Shown here: positions 11,208 through 24,100 of the stretch, one piece after another | Numbering within the stretch: the first letter of the stretch is position 1 | How the letters are laid out: each line of letters starts with the position of its first letter | Assembly (NCBI RefSeq): GCF_963678635.1 | Contig: NC_087069.1 | Span: 7,009,633 to 7,073,632, forward strand | DNA length: 64,000 nucleotides | DNA from: Symsagittifera roscoffensis | Taxonomy: Eukaryota > Xenacoelomorpha > Acoela > Convolutidae | Direction of reading: 5' to 3' | The notes under the pieces: generated by a model | Seen by the model: the letters and a program-made list of their open reading frames with translations, nothing else | The model's database searches: none | Told to the model about the DNA's origin: nothing | Program-made: the position numbers and the translations under genes

Positions 11208-14200
11208 TTTAAAGCCATCCCGGGTTGAAGTCACAGAGAAAGTACTTCTCCAGAAAAATATTAGTAAAATATCAGTTCTGTATCAGTTTCTGGCAAGTGG
11301 CAATTTATCTCTGATCAGAGATAAATTAGAGGAAAGAGCGCAGTACTGTATCACTACTGCATCAATTTTTTTAGAGTATTGTTTTTATTCTGCTATTTTT
11401 TTGATCAGAATAAAATCAAAGGCTTTGTTTTGATAATTCTTTGACCAGAACAAAATTAAAAATTTTTTTAGACAATAAAATCAGATATTTTTTCTGTTAA
11501 TTCGAAGAAAAGAAAAAACCAGAGATATTGGTCTGATATGATCAGAAATCGAATCAGAAAAAAATCACAACAGCAATTTTTTGGATAAAATTTTGATAAA
11601 ATCTCGAAAAATAATTTAAAAGAAATCAATTGATTGGGCTGATTTCAAAACTATTCTTTGCCTTCTTATTGAAGATTAATCTTTGATTTTTGTTTTAAAA
11701 AATTAAAAAGTTCTAAGGAACTCTCATTGTTAAATTTCAACTATAGAATAAACAAAAAGTAGGCTAATTATGATAATAGCAAGATGAAATGAAACTACTA
11801 AATGACGATACACCGAAAAAATATAAACAATCAATGAAATTGCGTGTAACTACTTATAATCAGCAGAATAAAAATTAGAAATTTCTAAACTTCCTGACGA
11901 TTATCATTTTTAAAGCAATATTTTGCCAACAGATAAAAAAATTCAACTCACCAAACTAAGCTCCTATGAATCAAAGAAATTAACTAGCATCTTTCAGCTT
12001 TTAGTATCAGTAAAAAGTATCAGCCTATATCAGATTTTCTATAAGTAAAAAGTGAGCAGCATTTTCAAAATTGTTTAATTAAAGATTTCAAAAAACATTG
12101 TAGAAATCAAATGACCACTTGGGATGAAAAACGTGACAATTATCGAACAGCCTCATATTGGTTTTTGATGTATTAAAAGTTTCAAATTTTTGATAAATTC
12201 AATTTGTGAATCGGTCGAAACATTGTCAGTTCGAGTCAAATTCCTGTCTGATTTAATACATTTCATATGAAGAAATAATCAAACTGTTATCATTCAATCA
12301 AACAATAAAGCAATAATTTTATCAAAATTTAAATCAAAAATGTTCAAATTGAAATCATCAGAATGTTGTAGTTGATCACAGATGATAGATTCATGATAGG
12401 TTCTCGGTTGATGGATTTCTGGCTGATGGCTTTCGGGGGTACTCCTGGTTGTTGAGTTATTGATCGATGTTTCAGGCAATAAAATCAGACAATGATGGTT
12501 TAAAACCAAACAAGATCTGAAATGAAATCAATGCATAAGTATTATAATAATTTACAAGATCATCACTAACATTATAATTCAGTTCAGTTCAGTTCATATA
12601 CTGATCAATAGGCGTATCAGCTCCTATTAGTCTCCTAGAGTAATAAGTTATAGTGCCCTTGAAAAAGACCTCTCTTCGAGATGTCATATGTGTGGAACGA
12701 ACCGGTGATACCGGCTTAGACCTTAGTTCGATCATGTTGGGCTCGTGCATAAACATAACTACCAAAGAATTTTATTTCAATTTATTCGGGCCTGATTGGC
12801 TTCAGGTGCAAAGCATGTGCATCAACTACCAAAATTAATTTTTCTAATCACCATATTTTAATTTTACAAAACTAGGGGAATCGATTTATGTAGCTTTTGT
12901 AACTTTTCAAATGTCTTTTTTTTGTGCTACAAAAACATGCCGGCAGCCTGCAAACGATCAATTTCAGGATACTAAGTAAAAACCAAAACAAAGAGCAAGA
13001 TCACACAAATCTATTTCGATAGGACAAAAATTTTTAAGCCAAAAAGTTTACAAGTTTTGAGTTGATTTCTAGCCGTGAGGGATGCATCAATTCACGAAGT
13101 TTTTTTTCCATAATATACCAGAATATGCCGTATTGCCAGGCAAATTTAGTTGTTCAAGTCTTCTCTTCTAACAACGCCGGAATTTTTTTTGCGAGAAAAT
13201 CTGCGTTTTAGGTTATTTTCAATGATTTTTGCTGTGGGATTAAATTCAAATTATGAAAAAAAAGTCTGCAAAGCATCTTTGTTTCGGCTGAGACAAGCAA
13301 TTGTACCCTGTTTTGTCAGTAGAGGTAGCAATCATGATAAAAACATTCAAAAAATTTTAAGATAAAACAAGGCCTTTTTTGATAAAATCTCTCATTAAGG
13401 TTTCAGAGAGAATCTGGTCTCGATTCCAGATTCAGTTTGACTTGAGCTGAATCCAAATACTTCTATAAAAACGGTTGAGCAATATTGAGCGTTTCCCACA
13501 AGGAAAAAAAAACAACGCTTTCAGTACCCTAAGACGAACCCAGTAACCCAGTCAATCAATCCCGCCTCAACCAATCGAGTATGGCTCTTAGCAGCTCAAG
13601 GCCCCCCCTTTGGATTCGTTTTTGATATCCAGCTATGGCCAACTATTTAGGAAACTCAAGCACTCACTTTAGAAGTCTTTCAGTGAAGCAGAGTTTGTTT
13701 TCTGAAAATTGTTTATCAAGCACTTTGGAATTTCAGTTATTTTCAACTTTGGGCTTTTGATGTAATTTTAAACTGGTTTCGAAAAACTTACAAAGACTAG
13801 GAAGACTTTTTAAAACATTATTTTACATTTAAAAAAAAGATTTTCGTAAGGCCATCTTGACTGTCATTGGATCTGATATTGAATTCGCAGTATCCTGAAA
13901 CTTTTGTAAGTCACCGCAATGAAAAGTCTAGGCAAGCCTCTGCGTGCACTCACATTGAAGAATTTTGCATGAACATTTGAATTGGCTACATCTCTTTTTA
14001 GAATATTTTAACCTTTTTTTGAGTCCATGGCTTATGATGTAGATTGTGTACATGAACTGTGGCTGTACTGTATTTATACTGCTGAATCACATTTCACTCG
14101 TTTTCATTCGCATTTACCTTTTGTTTTTTTTAACTTATAGATTTTACTTTTTTTTTAGAAAAACAGAACCGGCAAATGTGGTCATAAATTGTTTTATTTT

Positions 14201-14300
14201 CTGCAACATGACTTAATCAAAAGCATATGACTGAAACTTCCGTTGGTTATGCTAACAATTTAATTTTTTTTCCAGAATTTTAGAAACAATGATTGGCTTT
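11208..14300. other. AT-rich spacer, no gene seen
   Basis: Contains many short GATCAGAA/AAATCAGA-like motifs around 11250-11600 but no clear period. No open frame has a recognisable product. Confidence 0.45.
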
Positions 14301-14422
14301 GGTCTCTCATACTTTCTCCCCCCTATCCCAGCAAAATACCCCCCTGCCGTATAAAAACCATGGTGTGGGTTGGCTATACATTTTTGCTACTAGCCGGGGG
14401 AGGGGGTATAGTGAGAAAGACC
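14301..14422. repeat. Possible small foldback/MITE, 122 bp
   Basis: The left end GGTCTCTCATACTTTCTCCC and the complement of the right end (GGTCTTTCTCACTATACCCC) are imperfect inverted repeats with C-rich inner parts. No clear target duplication was seen, so this is tentative. Confidence 0.35.
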
Positions 14423-14824
14423 CTTGCTTACATGATTTTAAAAGATAAATACTTTTTATAAAAAGTACCTATTTTTTCTCCCAAATCAAATCAAGTGAAG
14501 TTTGGCAAAACCAAAATCAAACAAAGTAAAGTTTGGCTAAATTAAATCATCTGGCCTTGAACAATCAGGTTTTGACCAATCTGTAAATCTACAACGTTTC
14601 TCAGTTTTACAACTTTTCTGAACAGTTTTACAACTTTTGAAATTGTCAAAAATGTCTTGCAAAAACTGTCTCAAGTTTTATACAAGTTGAGAGACAATGA
14701 TGAAATTTGAAAACATATTGTCAATGAAAAGAAATTTTTTTGTTATAATGCTGACGCATTTTTCGATTCCACATTTGGAAAAATTCCTATTGTCTCATTT
14801 CATCAAAAAGATATCAAAATCAAT

Positions 14825-15100
14825 TTAGCATACTGTACATTGTTCGTTATCAGGAGTATTAGCCATCATTACAGAGGAAATCCAGTTTGAAAAATGACCC
14901 ATTCGTGCAAAATAACTTTCTCCGTCACATTTATCTGCGAAGGGGGCTCTACTTTTTGACTCGTAATAAGTAGCGATACCATATAAACAGAAAAACGATC
15001 GCTGATTGGGAAAGCAAGGGTCAATTACGTAGAGTGGGTTGCCTTCGTCGCCGAAACAAGTGTTCGTTTTTTCCTGAACTCGAGTTGTGCACACAATGTC
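14825..15100 (-). CDS. Serine protease homolog, C-terminal exon with GDEGNP
   Basis: Acceptor CATTTTACAG precedes 15100; 91 residues then a stop. [20 protein letters not shown] aligns with the ICa....TCfGDSGG block around catalytic Ser195. Here Ser195 is Glu and Gly197 is Asn. Downstream [10 protein letters not shown], a Cys that would pair across the S1 pocket, [12 protein letters not shown] and a short Cys-bearing tail match the family's C-terminus. The fold is clear; peptidase activity is not expected. Confidence 0.8.
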   Translation of the reverse strand, partial: DIVCTTRVQEKTNTCFGDEGNPLYVIDPCFPNQRSFFCLYGIATYYESKSRAPFADKCDGESYFARMGHFSNWISSVMMANTPDNEQCTVC

Positions 15101-18100
15101 CTGTAAAATGGTTGTAAATCAAGTTGATGCAGTTTTGCTTACTATATGGGTTAATGAGCAAAACCAATTTTCAGAAAAAGTCAAGTTGTGAAAGACATTT
15201 ACTAATAATAAGTCAGAAATTCAGCGCTCCATTTTCAAAACTCCATTACTTCCTGGAAATAATCACCGGTGAAATAAGTTCTCAAATGTGAAATGCAGAA
15301 ATGGATAACTTTTTAGATTGTGAAAAAAGTTTTTATTCATTAAAGCCTAATCATAAAAACAAAAACGGTCTAAATAAAAACCACCCGTAATTAAAATAAA
15401 TTTTTAATTTTTCGAAAGTCGTGAATATAGTTGTGATCAGTGATAGTTGAGTTTCTTACCTCCCGACATTCCTTAAGCTGTTTGGTGAGAAAAGGTGAGA
15501 ATGGTTTATACAGCTTGTTTTCACGTAGATGGATCTCCTCAAGAAATTCGGGGAAAAGTGGTCTCGTTCCTGATGCTTTTTCCAGTTGTTTGTCTGTGAT
15601 TTTTTTCTATAAGAGTCGATCATGTGAAAAAACAAGAAGGCTGTGACTGTGGGTTTAACTAGTTTATAAGTATTTAAAATTCAACCTTGCAGTTTAACTT
15701 GTTTGTAAGTATTTAAAATTCAACTTTGCAGTATTTATTCGAACCCTTTAGCTTCCTGGGTTGACCAAAAATGCTTATCATACAATTCTCATAAGTGGTA
15801 AATTTCTTGTCATACAAACCCATGAAACCTCTAAAAATGTATGACTAACAATTTGCCATAAATTGAAATCGTATGACTAAAAATTTGTCGTTTATGAAAA
15901 TTGGATGACAAACAGTTTCCCAAAAAAAAATTCAAATGAGAAAAAATACATTGAAACATATCTAATTAGCTCGTTCAATCTCTGAACAGAGAAAACAACC
16001 TGAGAAAAAAACTTTTTTTTTTTAGAAATAGTGTAATAATGGTTGTAATAGATATTTTAGTGTGTAATAGTGCACTATTCTAACACTTGCCCTAATTGTT
16101 TCCACATTAAAGCCAGAAAGAACAATTTTGTTTTAGCAATTTGCTCTCATCTTGTGGAAAAAATCCTACTAACTCATTTGAAGTTTCCAATGACTCGTTT
16201 GCAAAAAATTTTGAAAAAATTCTCCCATATGACGAAACTGCTTGTCATACAATTTTCATATTTGTATGAAAAGCCTTTTTCTAAAAAAAAATTCGAAGTC
16301 AGTTTTTCCGTCACCAGTCTGTTCAACTGTTCTCAAAAAGCCGCAGAAATTGTTAAATTTTTTCTCTATGGTTTTGCCAAAATGTATGAAAATTGTATGG
16401 CAAGCTATTTCTCCGTACACTTGATGTATGGAATTGTATCACAAGCATTTTTGATGTATTGAGGTCAACCCGGGTTGCCGGCATCAATTTGAAAAAGTTT
16501 TGTGCGGTGCTAAATCAACGCGTTTACATAATCTCTGCTCAAACTACGAGCACCATAATAATTTTGAAATTGTTACAAACATGTTTAAATACAGTCCAAA
16601 AGAGTAGTTCATTGTTAAATATATACACTGTCCATATAACCATTAATTAAATAAGTTGATACCAGTAAAAGCAACCAGTAGTTAATTCAAAACTTTCAGA
16701 TATTGGGCGTGTCTGCGTAAATGACTCAGTGATTCTGTTTGAGATTTTGTTAATCTGTTAGACAAAAGGTGTGGAAAAAATCAGAATTATTCAGCCCAAT
16801 TTTAAATTTTGCAAGGCTTAAAAGCAAAAAGTCAAGTTTTTGGGCGGAAAACAATCCATTGAAGGGTAATTATGGATCAAAATTTCAAAAAATATTTGCA
16901 AGATTTTGATTTCAACTTGAGGCATTCTGGAGTTCTGCTAATTGCAATGAGAGTTCTTGTGAAACGACCATTGCTTGGTTAAACTTAAACATTCAAGGGG
17001 AAAAACAACAAACTGATTAAGTATCTTCCTTTTTATTTAAAAATTAATTTTTAGAAACTGAAAAAAGCAGTTTTGTTCCTGAAACTGAACCCATTCCACA
17101 TGTAGCCAAAAGGGCACCTTGTTGCTGCCTAGCATTACATGGGTAGATGACGCGGTACCGCTCCAAAATGGGCTTGCATAACTGGATCAGAGCAATGTTG
17201 TTGCCAACTTTCACTCTAAGCTCGCGTCTAAATCAATACATGTGCAATGTTTAAAAAAAATTACCTGAGAGTTGACGGAAAAACTATTGTTTTTGAAGTA
17301 TTTCAAAAGCAATTTTCCTCATCTTAAAGGCTTTGACTAGAAAAAATAGCCAAGCCGCATCTGAGAAAAGTAAAAAGAATTCAAATATACTGATTTTTGT
17401 GGTCTAAAATATTATCAAGAAAGTTGGTTCCCATGTTGCACTCAGAGAACAAAATTGAATAAGAAATCGATCAGAGTCTATTTTGTTTATCAAAGTTAAA
17501 AATCAATCCATTTAAAATCAATTGACATGTTTTTTTTTCCAATAGTTTTGCCGCTAGTCTCGCAAAGTGAGTGTACGGCCTAAAGCTTAATCGATTGCTA
17601 AATCTACAATTTCCCAAGTTGCAAAGCAATTCCGTTAACCTTCCCCTAACGTTTGCCCCTCTACCCTCTTACAATCCCCATCCCAACTCTTGCCTTTTGC
17701 CCATCTCTTCACCTAAACCATTTCAACCACCCCCTCCCCACCTGAAAAACCATCCTGACTACGCCCCATCTGAATGAACCCATCCCCCCGTCAAAACAAA
17801 TCCTCCTCCGTCACCCAGGTTGGTTCAGGTGGGCGCTGGGTTTTTTTTCAAGTGGAGGGAGAGGTTGGTTCAGTTTTTTTGGTCATACTCATTTATAAAC
17901 ACGGTCACAAATGCCATTTAAAAAAAACGTTGGCCTAAAAAAATGGCATTTTTGGCACGCGCTCATTTCAAAACAGTCCACTTACAGTAGTACCCCACCA
18001 CCCCAAATCTAAAACTCTAAATTATTCTAGAAAAGTTGTTGAAAAGAACAAAATTGAGAAACATAAGAAACAGTTTAAAAAAATTGCGCAGAAAAAAGTA

Positions 18101-21100
18101 GAATTTTAACAAGCAAACAACTTTAATTTAAAGCGTCCAAAACACTTTAAGTGTTTAAGATCATTTATCCACGAGGGATAGGACCAACATACGAGCTGTA
18201 CAGCCCATCACGGCGAACCGCTGTTGTGCCCCTGCTTAAGAACTACATGCAATTTTTTTGGTTATTTTTCTGGGCTGGGTAATGTTGCCTCACCCTCAAG
18301 CAACGAGCACGGATCATGGTGGGCCTCGAACATCCGACCTTTCGATTGAGAGGCGGAGACGTAACCACTTCACCACTGCTCCCCAAAACTTTCTTCATTA
18401 CTTTCTTAAAGAGTAGCAAAACAATAAAATTTTAATTGATTATAATCAATCATTTTTCACTTTAATAGACACTGACAAAAAAACTCATTTTTGTTTGGTT
18501 TTCATCAAAGGAATTTCAGTGCGGGAAAACACATGTAAAGAATGAATATCCCAAATTTTTTTTCCATTAAAATTAATCCGGCTAACGATCAAAAATTCAA
18601 TCCATTCGAGCTTCCTTGAATTGAGTGACTACATTATAATTATCAATGGGCCTAGTTTTTTTGTACACCTTCGGGGGGGGGGGGGGGAGGTATGAGCTAT
18701 GCTAGTAATTTTTACTCACTCTGAGGGTACAAAAATCTGAGTAATTTTGATACGACTCCTCCTGTTTTCCTTTGAAGTGAAGTTGCCAATTTCCACCACG
18801 ATGTTTGTTGGAATTCCTTAAAAAAAACTCATTTTGGTAATATTCAATAAATCAAAACTAAATATTCGCGATGAAAAAGTGCAATCCAAGAATTGTAAGG
18901 CAATTTTTCAAGAGCTTAGACGAATCAAAAATAGGTTGTTACAAAATTTAGTAAAACAGGTTTACTTTACAATCCACTCAAAATTACCAGCAAATTACTT
19001 GCAAATTACTTGCAAATTATGAGTTTAATCAACATACAAAACATAAGCTGACTGTTTTGTTAAACTTTTTTTCAGACAATTTGTAGCTCCGAAGCGGATC
19101 AGTAAGAAGCCCCCGAAGTTTAGATTAACGGACGGAAATCAATTTAAGAAAAATTTTTTACAATTTTTTTTTTCAAATTTGCTGTTTTAACCTGAAACAA
19201 AAAAACTAGTTTTTTTTCGGGATTGAAGTTTTTTGGGATCCACAACATGAAAAGTATAAACTAGCATCATCTGGATCTTTTTCTGGGTTTCCTGAATTTC
19301 ACGGACAAAACCCTTATTCAAACAAAATAGTGTAAATAAAATGACTAAAAAAACTGAAAAAAATCTCTTTATATAATTTTAATCATTAGGAGTGTTTCAA
19401 CGTAGTGAATAAAAAAGAGTCTTTGCGATAGTCAAATGATAATTGTAAGCTTTATTGTTTCTCGCACTCAAACTTGTACCCAGAAATTTGTGTTTTACTG
19501 TCTGTTAACTCTAACGCAAATTGTTTGTTTAATTCTACACACACGGGTTGACCTCTAAAAAAAATTATTGTTTATCAGACAGTTCCATTCATGGATTCTA
19601 AAGAAAAAATTTATTATGCGATTCATATTTAAAAAATTTATACACAAACGTTTTTTCGTTTTTTTTTCAGACATCCTTCCAAAAGGTGTTTTAAGTAAGT
19701 TTAATAAGGCTTACATTGGGTTTCAATTGAATGAGAACATATAAGTCATCAAAACTATATTTCTGGACAAAAAAAGCTTATCATAATTACACAATTTCCA
19801 TAAAAAATTCCCAAAGAAATTTTTTTTAGTTTTGATTTTAGTCGCTACGCCAGTTTACTGAAGAAAAAAACTTTTTTCTTCAAATTTTTATGATTCAAAA
19901 AGTTCAAACTTATGCTTCTAACGTAATCCACGCACTGTCCTTTTACTTAAAAGAGTAAAAGGCCACAGTGGAAGTTCTCTGTGACGGCAGAATTTGAAAA
20001 TTGCAGTTTTTGATATAACATATAACCTAATTCTGGCCAAAATAAAAACAGTCCACGTTTTTCAACCTCTGATTTTCCTGAATATAGGCATGGTAGTCAT
20101 ATAGCTAAAATTGCATTTTGTTATAAATGTTTGTGTAAGAATCAATGTTTATCTTTGTTGGAGTTTTCAATACAGAGCTTAATCTGAGATTTTAGGGCCA
20201 TTCAATATGTTGGTTATCTCAATAGAGAAATGTTTTTGTTCATTTTTCAGGGCAAAGACAAATAAGAAACAAAAAATTAAAAAATACTTGGCCAAATTGT
20301 CATAGATTCTCACAATATGGACAATCATTCAGTTTCATAATAAGGAAAAAATGCTTTTCGAGAATTTTCATACAGTTTTTTAAACTTATGCAGTTTTTCT
20401 GTAAAATCGTATAGTTTGATATGCTTTTTTGTCAAACCGGGCACACTTGTTCTTCAGGGGCAGTGAGACATTGCTCTCAAAACTCAATTTTTCAAAATAA
20501 ATTGACGTCAAACTTTTTCGCGAAAAATCAAAACGTTAACCCAACTCAAAAGTTCTGCCATAACTTATGTATCTTTTTAATTTTTCATTGGTAAATTGCA
20601 CGGAAGTTTGCCTTCAAGATTTTTCATCGAACGATTTTTAACAATTACATGATTATATACGTGACTGTTTTTGCCTTTTGAGGTACTTAAGCGAAAGTTT
20701 TTTATGACTTTGTTTCTTGGTAATTAACAAAAAAATGACTTTTTTCTCGAAACAATATTACGAGGCCAAACTGCACTGTATATTCCTGGATTCCAGAGAT
20801 AAATCTTGAAACATGTTTCAAAAATTAGATGAATTACATCTAAAAAAAATTTGGTGGAAACCGCGTACTTGTAACGTAATTTTTGTCAGCATATTGGTTT
20901 TGCTGCGGATTGCGCATCGAGCGATTATGGGTAGTTGTTCCAGATTCCGCAAATGTAAGCGGATTCTGCAAAAGTAAGTGGTTTCCGCAAATTTATGTAT
21001 GTATGTATGTATGTATGTATGTATGTATGTATGTATGTATGTATGTATGTATGTATGTATGTATGTATGTATCTATGTATGTATGTATGTATAAATGTAC

Positions 21101-21113
21101 GTATGTATGAATC

Positions 21114-21147
<34 letters not shown>

Positions 21148-24100
21148 TGTATGTATGTATGTATGTATGTATGTATGTATGTATGTATGTATGTATGTAT
21201 GTATGTATGTATGTATGTATGTATGTATGTTTGTATGTATGTATGTATGTATGCATGTATGCATGTATGTTAGTATGTATCTAAAAACCCGAAAAACGTG
21301 TTCTCTGCAATAAATTCGAATCGAAGAAGCGCAGAGTCGTTAAATCAGAATCGAGATTGGGCTGGCCAGTTCACGTGCACAAAATTACCGACAATTTACA
21401 CAACAAATAGTCGTTCATGGTCGTCACGACCTCCACCAAAGGGTGAGCTGAGGCGCCATGTTGCTGGAACCAAACTGGACGTGTGACGGTTGCCCTGAAC
21501 GAATGTCGCAAATTGGAGTAAATTTCATCTAAAATGCGTAAATAGCCGGAGTAAAGCTAGTCTAAAATGCGTAAACTGCGCAAATTAGTATCAACGCTTC
21601 CATCGTAAAAAAAGTAATCAAACAGAAAACTGCTGCTCATTGCGGCCCAAATTCCAATTTTTACTTTGCAAATATTTGTTGTATAAAAATGATATTTTGG
21701 CTTTTCATCGTCCCAATATCGGCCGTTTTTGGCGTTGAAGTGGGGTCAAAATCCCTGCCAGCTGAAGCAAGAGCCTTTTTGGTTTGTCGTCATCTTGGAG
21801 CTTCTTAAAAAATCGCAATTTACAAGTTTCAGCACAGTGTTAGCAGTTTTTCTGGTCAGGGAGTATAATATTCCAACTTCTTTTCTTGTTTTTTATAGAG
21901 TTATTTGTATGGAGAAATACACCAGAGTTTTTTGATAACTCGACAAACTTCATGAGTTAATTTTGCCAGAATTGTTAATGTAGTTGAGAGTGCCCTGGTT
22001 TTGCAGCTTCGTATGATTTTTAATACACACTTACGGTACACTTTGCGGTTGAATTTCTACTTGAGTTCTCGACAGGGTGCAAATTCTCATTGATCGAAAA
22101 AAATTAGATATCATGAACAGTTTTTGTTCAAGCGTGAACATGGTTGAAATTTCATTGAGAATATCAAGTAATTGATTGAATTAACCCACAAAGCAGCTAA
22201 AATAGCAACAACTAGATGTTTTTTGTATTTTCTTCAGCTCCATAAATTAGAGAATTCGGCTGAAAGGAAAAAGAGATGCAAAGAGTTAAAGTTGTGGCCA
22301 CATTAAAAAATCGCATATTAGGTATGCTTTTTTGCATGTTTGAGTGTATGTAAGTATAAATTTTGTGCCTATAGGTAAACGGATTTTGTGCACATGCTTT
22401 GTTACAGGGTTTAATCAAAATTTGTTGCGGAATCCGTGACCAAAGGTCTTCAAGGGCGCGACGCGGGTCACTAATTTGATCTCGCTGAATCCTTAACATA
22501 CGTTTACCACGAAATCCGTGAGTGTCCAACGATAGTCCGGGGATTTTACCAAACAAGATAGAAGTTTTTTCTAGAATTAGGTGCTCGACCCATGACTCGA
22601 CAGAAAAGTTTTTTGAGGTAAAACGAGACGGTAGATTGAAGGATACAGAGTCAAATGATACTTCAAACAAGGCAGAGTTGAACACAGGTTTGAACTTTGG
22701 GTCAAACGGTTTCGTATCAGGGTTCGAACTGAATCGAATCACGGGTCAATCGGGTCAAATCATTTTTAAAATCAACCAGCTAGAGGTCTAACTCGAATTA
22801 TTAAAGGTTAACCAAGCCCTGGCAATCTTATAAGAGCTCACCTTGTAAATTGAAACGCACGTGCGATTTGAACCCTCAACTATATGATTGATGGGCGCCA
22901 TCACTACAGATATGCCCGAACGCCACTCATGGTTCGAGCGTAGTCAGATTATTGATCACGGAATCGAATCTTTAATTGGCCGAACGAGATCAAACGGGAT
23001 CGATTCATTGTTGGAATAAAGGAGAGAGTTGAAACTTTGCCAAACTAATCAGCTATTATCAGTTTATCTCATGACTAGATAACAAAAACTTACCCCGACC
23101 GAAAAGTATTACATGAAAATACGATTGATAAGCACTGACTTTTCTGTTTTCGCATAAATATATTGATTGGAACAACTCTTCAGTGAAAAAATGATCTCCT
23201 TAATAATTTTTGAATCAAGTCAATGCCTTGAAACATCGTTTTGGTAAAAATGTAGTAAAAAAGCGTTTGTAGGAAATTCATGTCAAGCAAAAATGATGCA
23301 TAACAGTACATTGAATTGAACTTTTAGAACGCTCTAATTTGCTTTAAAATCCAAAATATCAATTCAGTTGGCGAATAGAAAAAAAAACCGGCCAAAACTT
23401 TTACTTCCCCATTATTAAAAAAAGAACTGTGTGTAAAGTATCTCTAACTTGCGGTCATATACAATTAACCTCATAAGATATACGAAATTTTTTGCAACGT
23501 TTCAGATTAAAAACTAATCTGAGCACAAACTAAGCCCACAATTTTTTCAAAAGTTGGAACAAATACACTAATTTAACAAAAACTTTTCAGACAACATTTT
23601 GTGCTTGAGGTTGATTTTTTTTAATTTTTCAATTCGTAATAAATTCATTAACACAAGTTTTTCGAATCAAAAGAGCGTCAACTGAAGCATTAGTTGAATC
23701 ATCTTCTAAGTCTTTTCCTAAATTATCCCAAACTTAATCACAAAAATTTCAATTCGTTCTTTTGTTAGAACAGAATTAATCGATGAAAAACTGATTCTCT
23801 TCACAGTTTTATCCTTAATGTAGAAGTAATGAGGTTTTTAAAGTGATACTCTTGGTTGTTTTTAAAAATTGGAGTACTTGATACTTGCCTGGAATAGTAG
23901 GTATCGTGGCTCGTTGCAATGCCAAAATTGAACAAAAACTAGTTAAGTTAAATTAAATCTGTAAAATTTTTAATGAATTTTCTACACTCACTGCCTTCGA
24001 CACATGAAAAAGCTGTCAAGACAAAGAACCTTTGAATAATAGCTCCCCCACATATAAAACGGCCTTGAAGTAGTAGCCTTGCGTAAAAGGGTCTGTCAAC

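Noticed and set aside
16070-16650. 130- and 85-codon frames on the plus strand
   Set aside because: They lie mostly inside the MITE with TATGAAAATTGTATG repeats; no transposase likeness.
19905-19995. FHCGLLL-like stretch (minus), possible S1 protease exon
   Set aside because: A TAA stands just before the only donor and the phases do not fit the neighbouring exons.
20883-21313. Open frames encoding Met-Tyr-Val-Cys or His-Thr-Tyr-Ile repeats
   Set aside because: By-products of the ATGT microsatellite, open in every frame.
22212-22742. 176-codon frame on the minus strand as a gene
   Set aside because: No domain, no splice support, DNA with short GGTCAAA-type repeats; kept only as a note.
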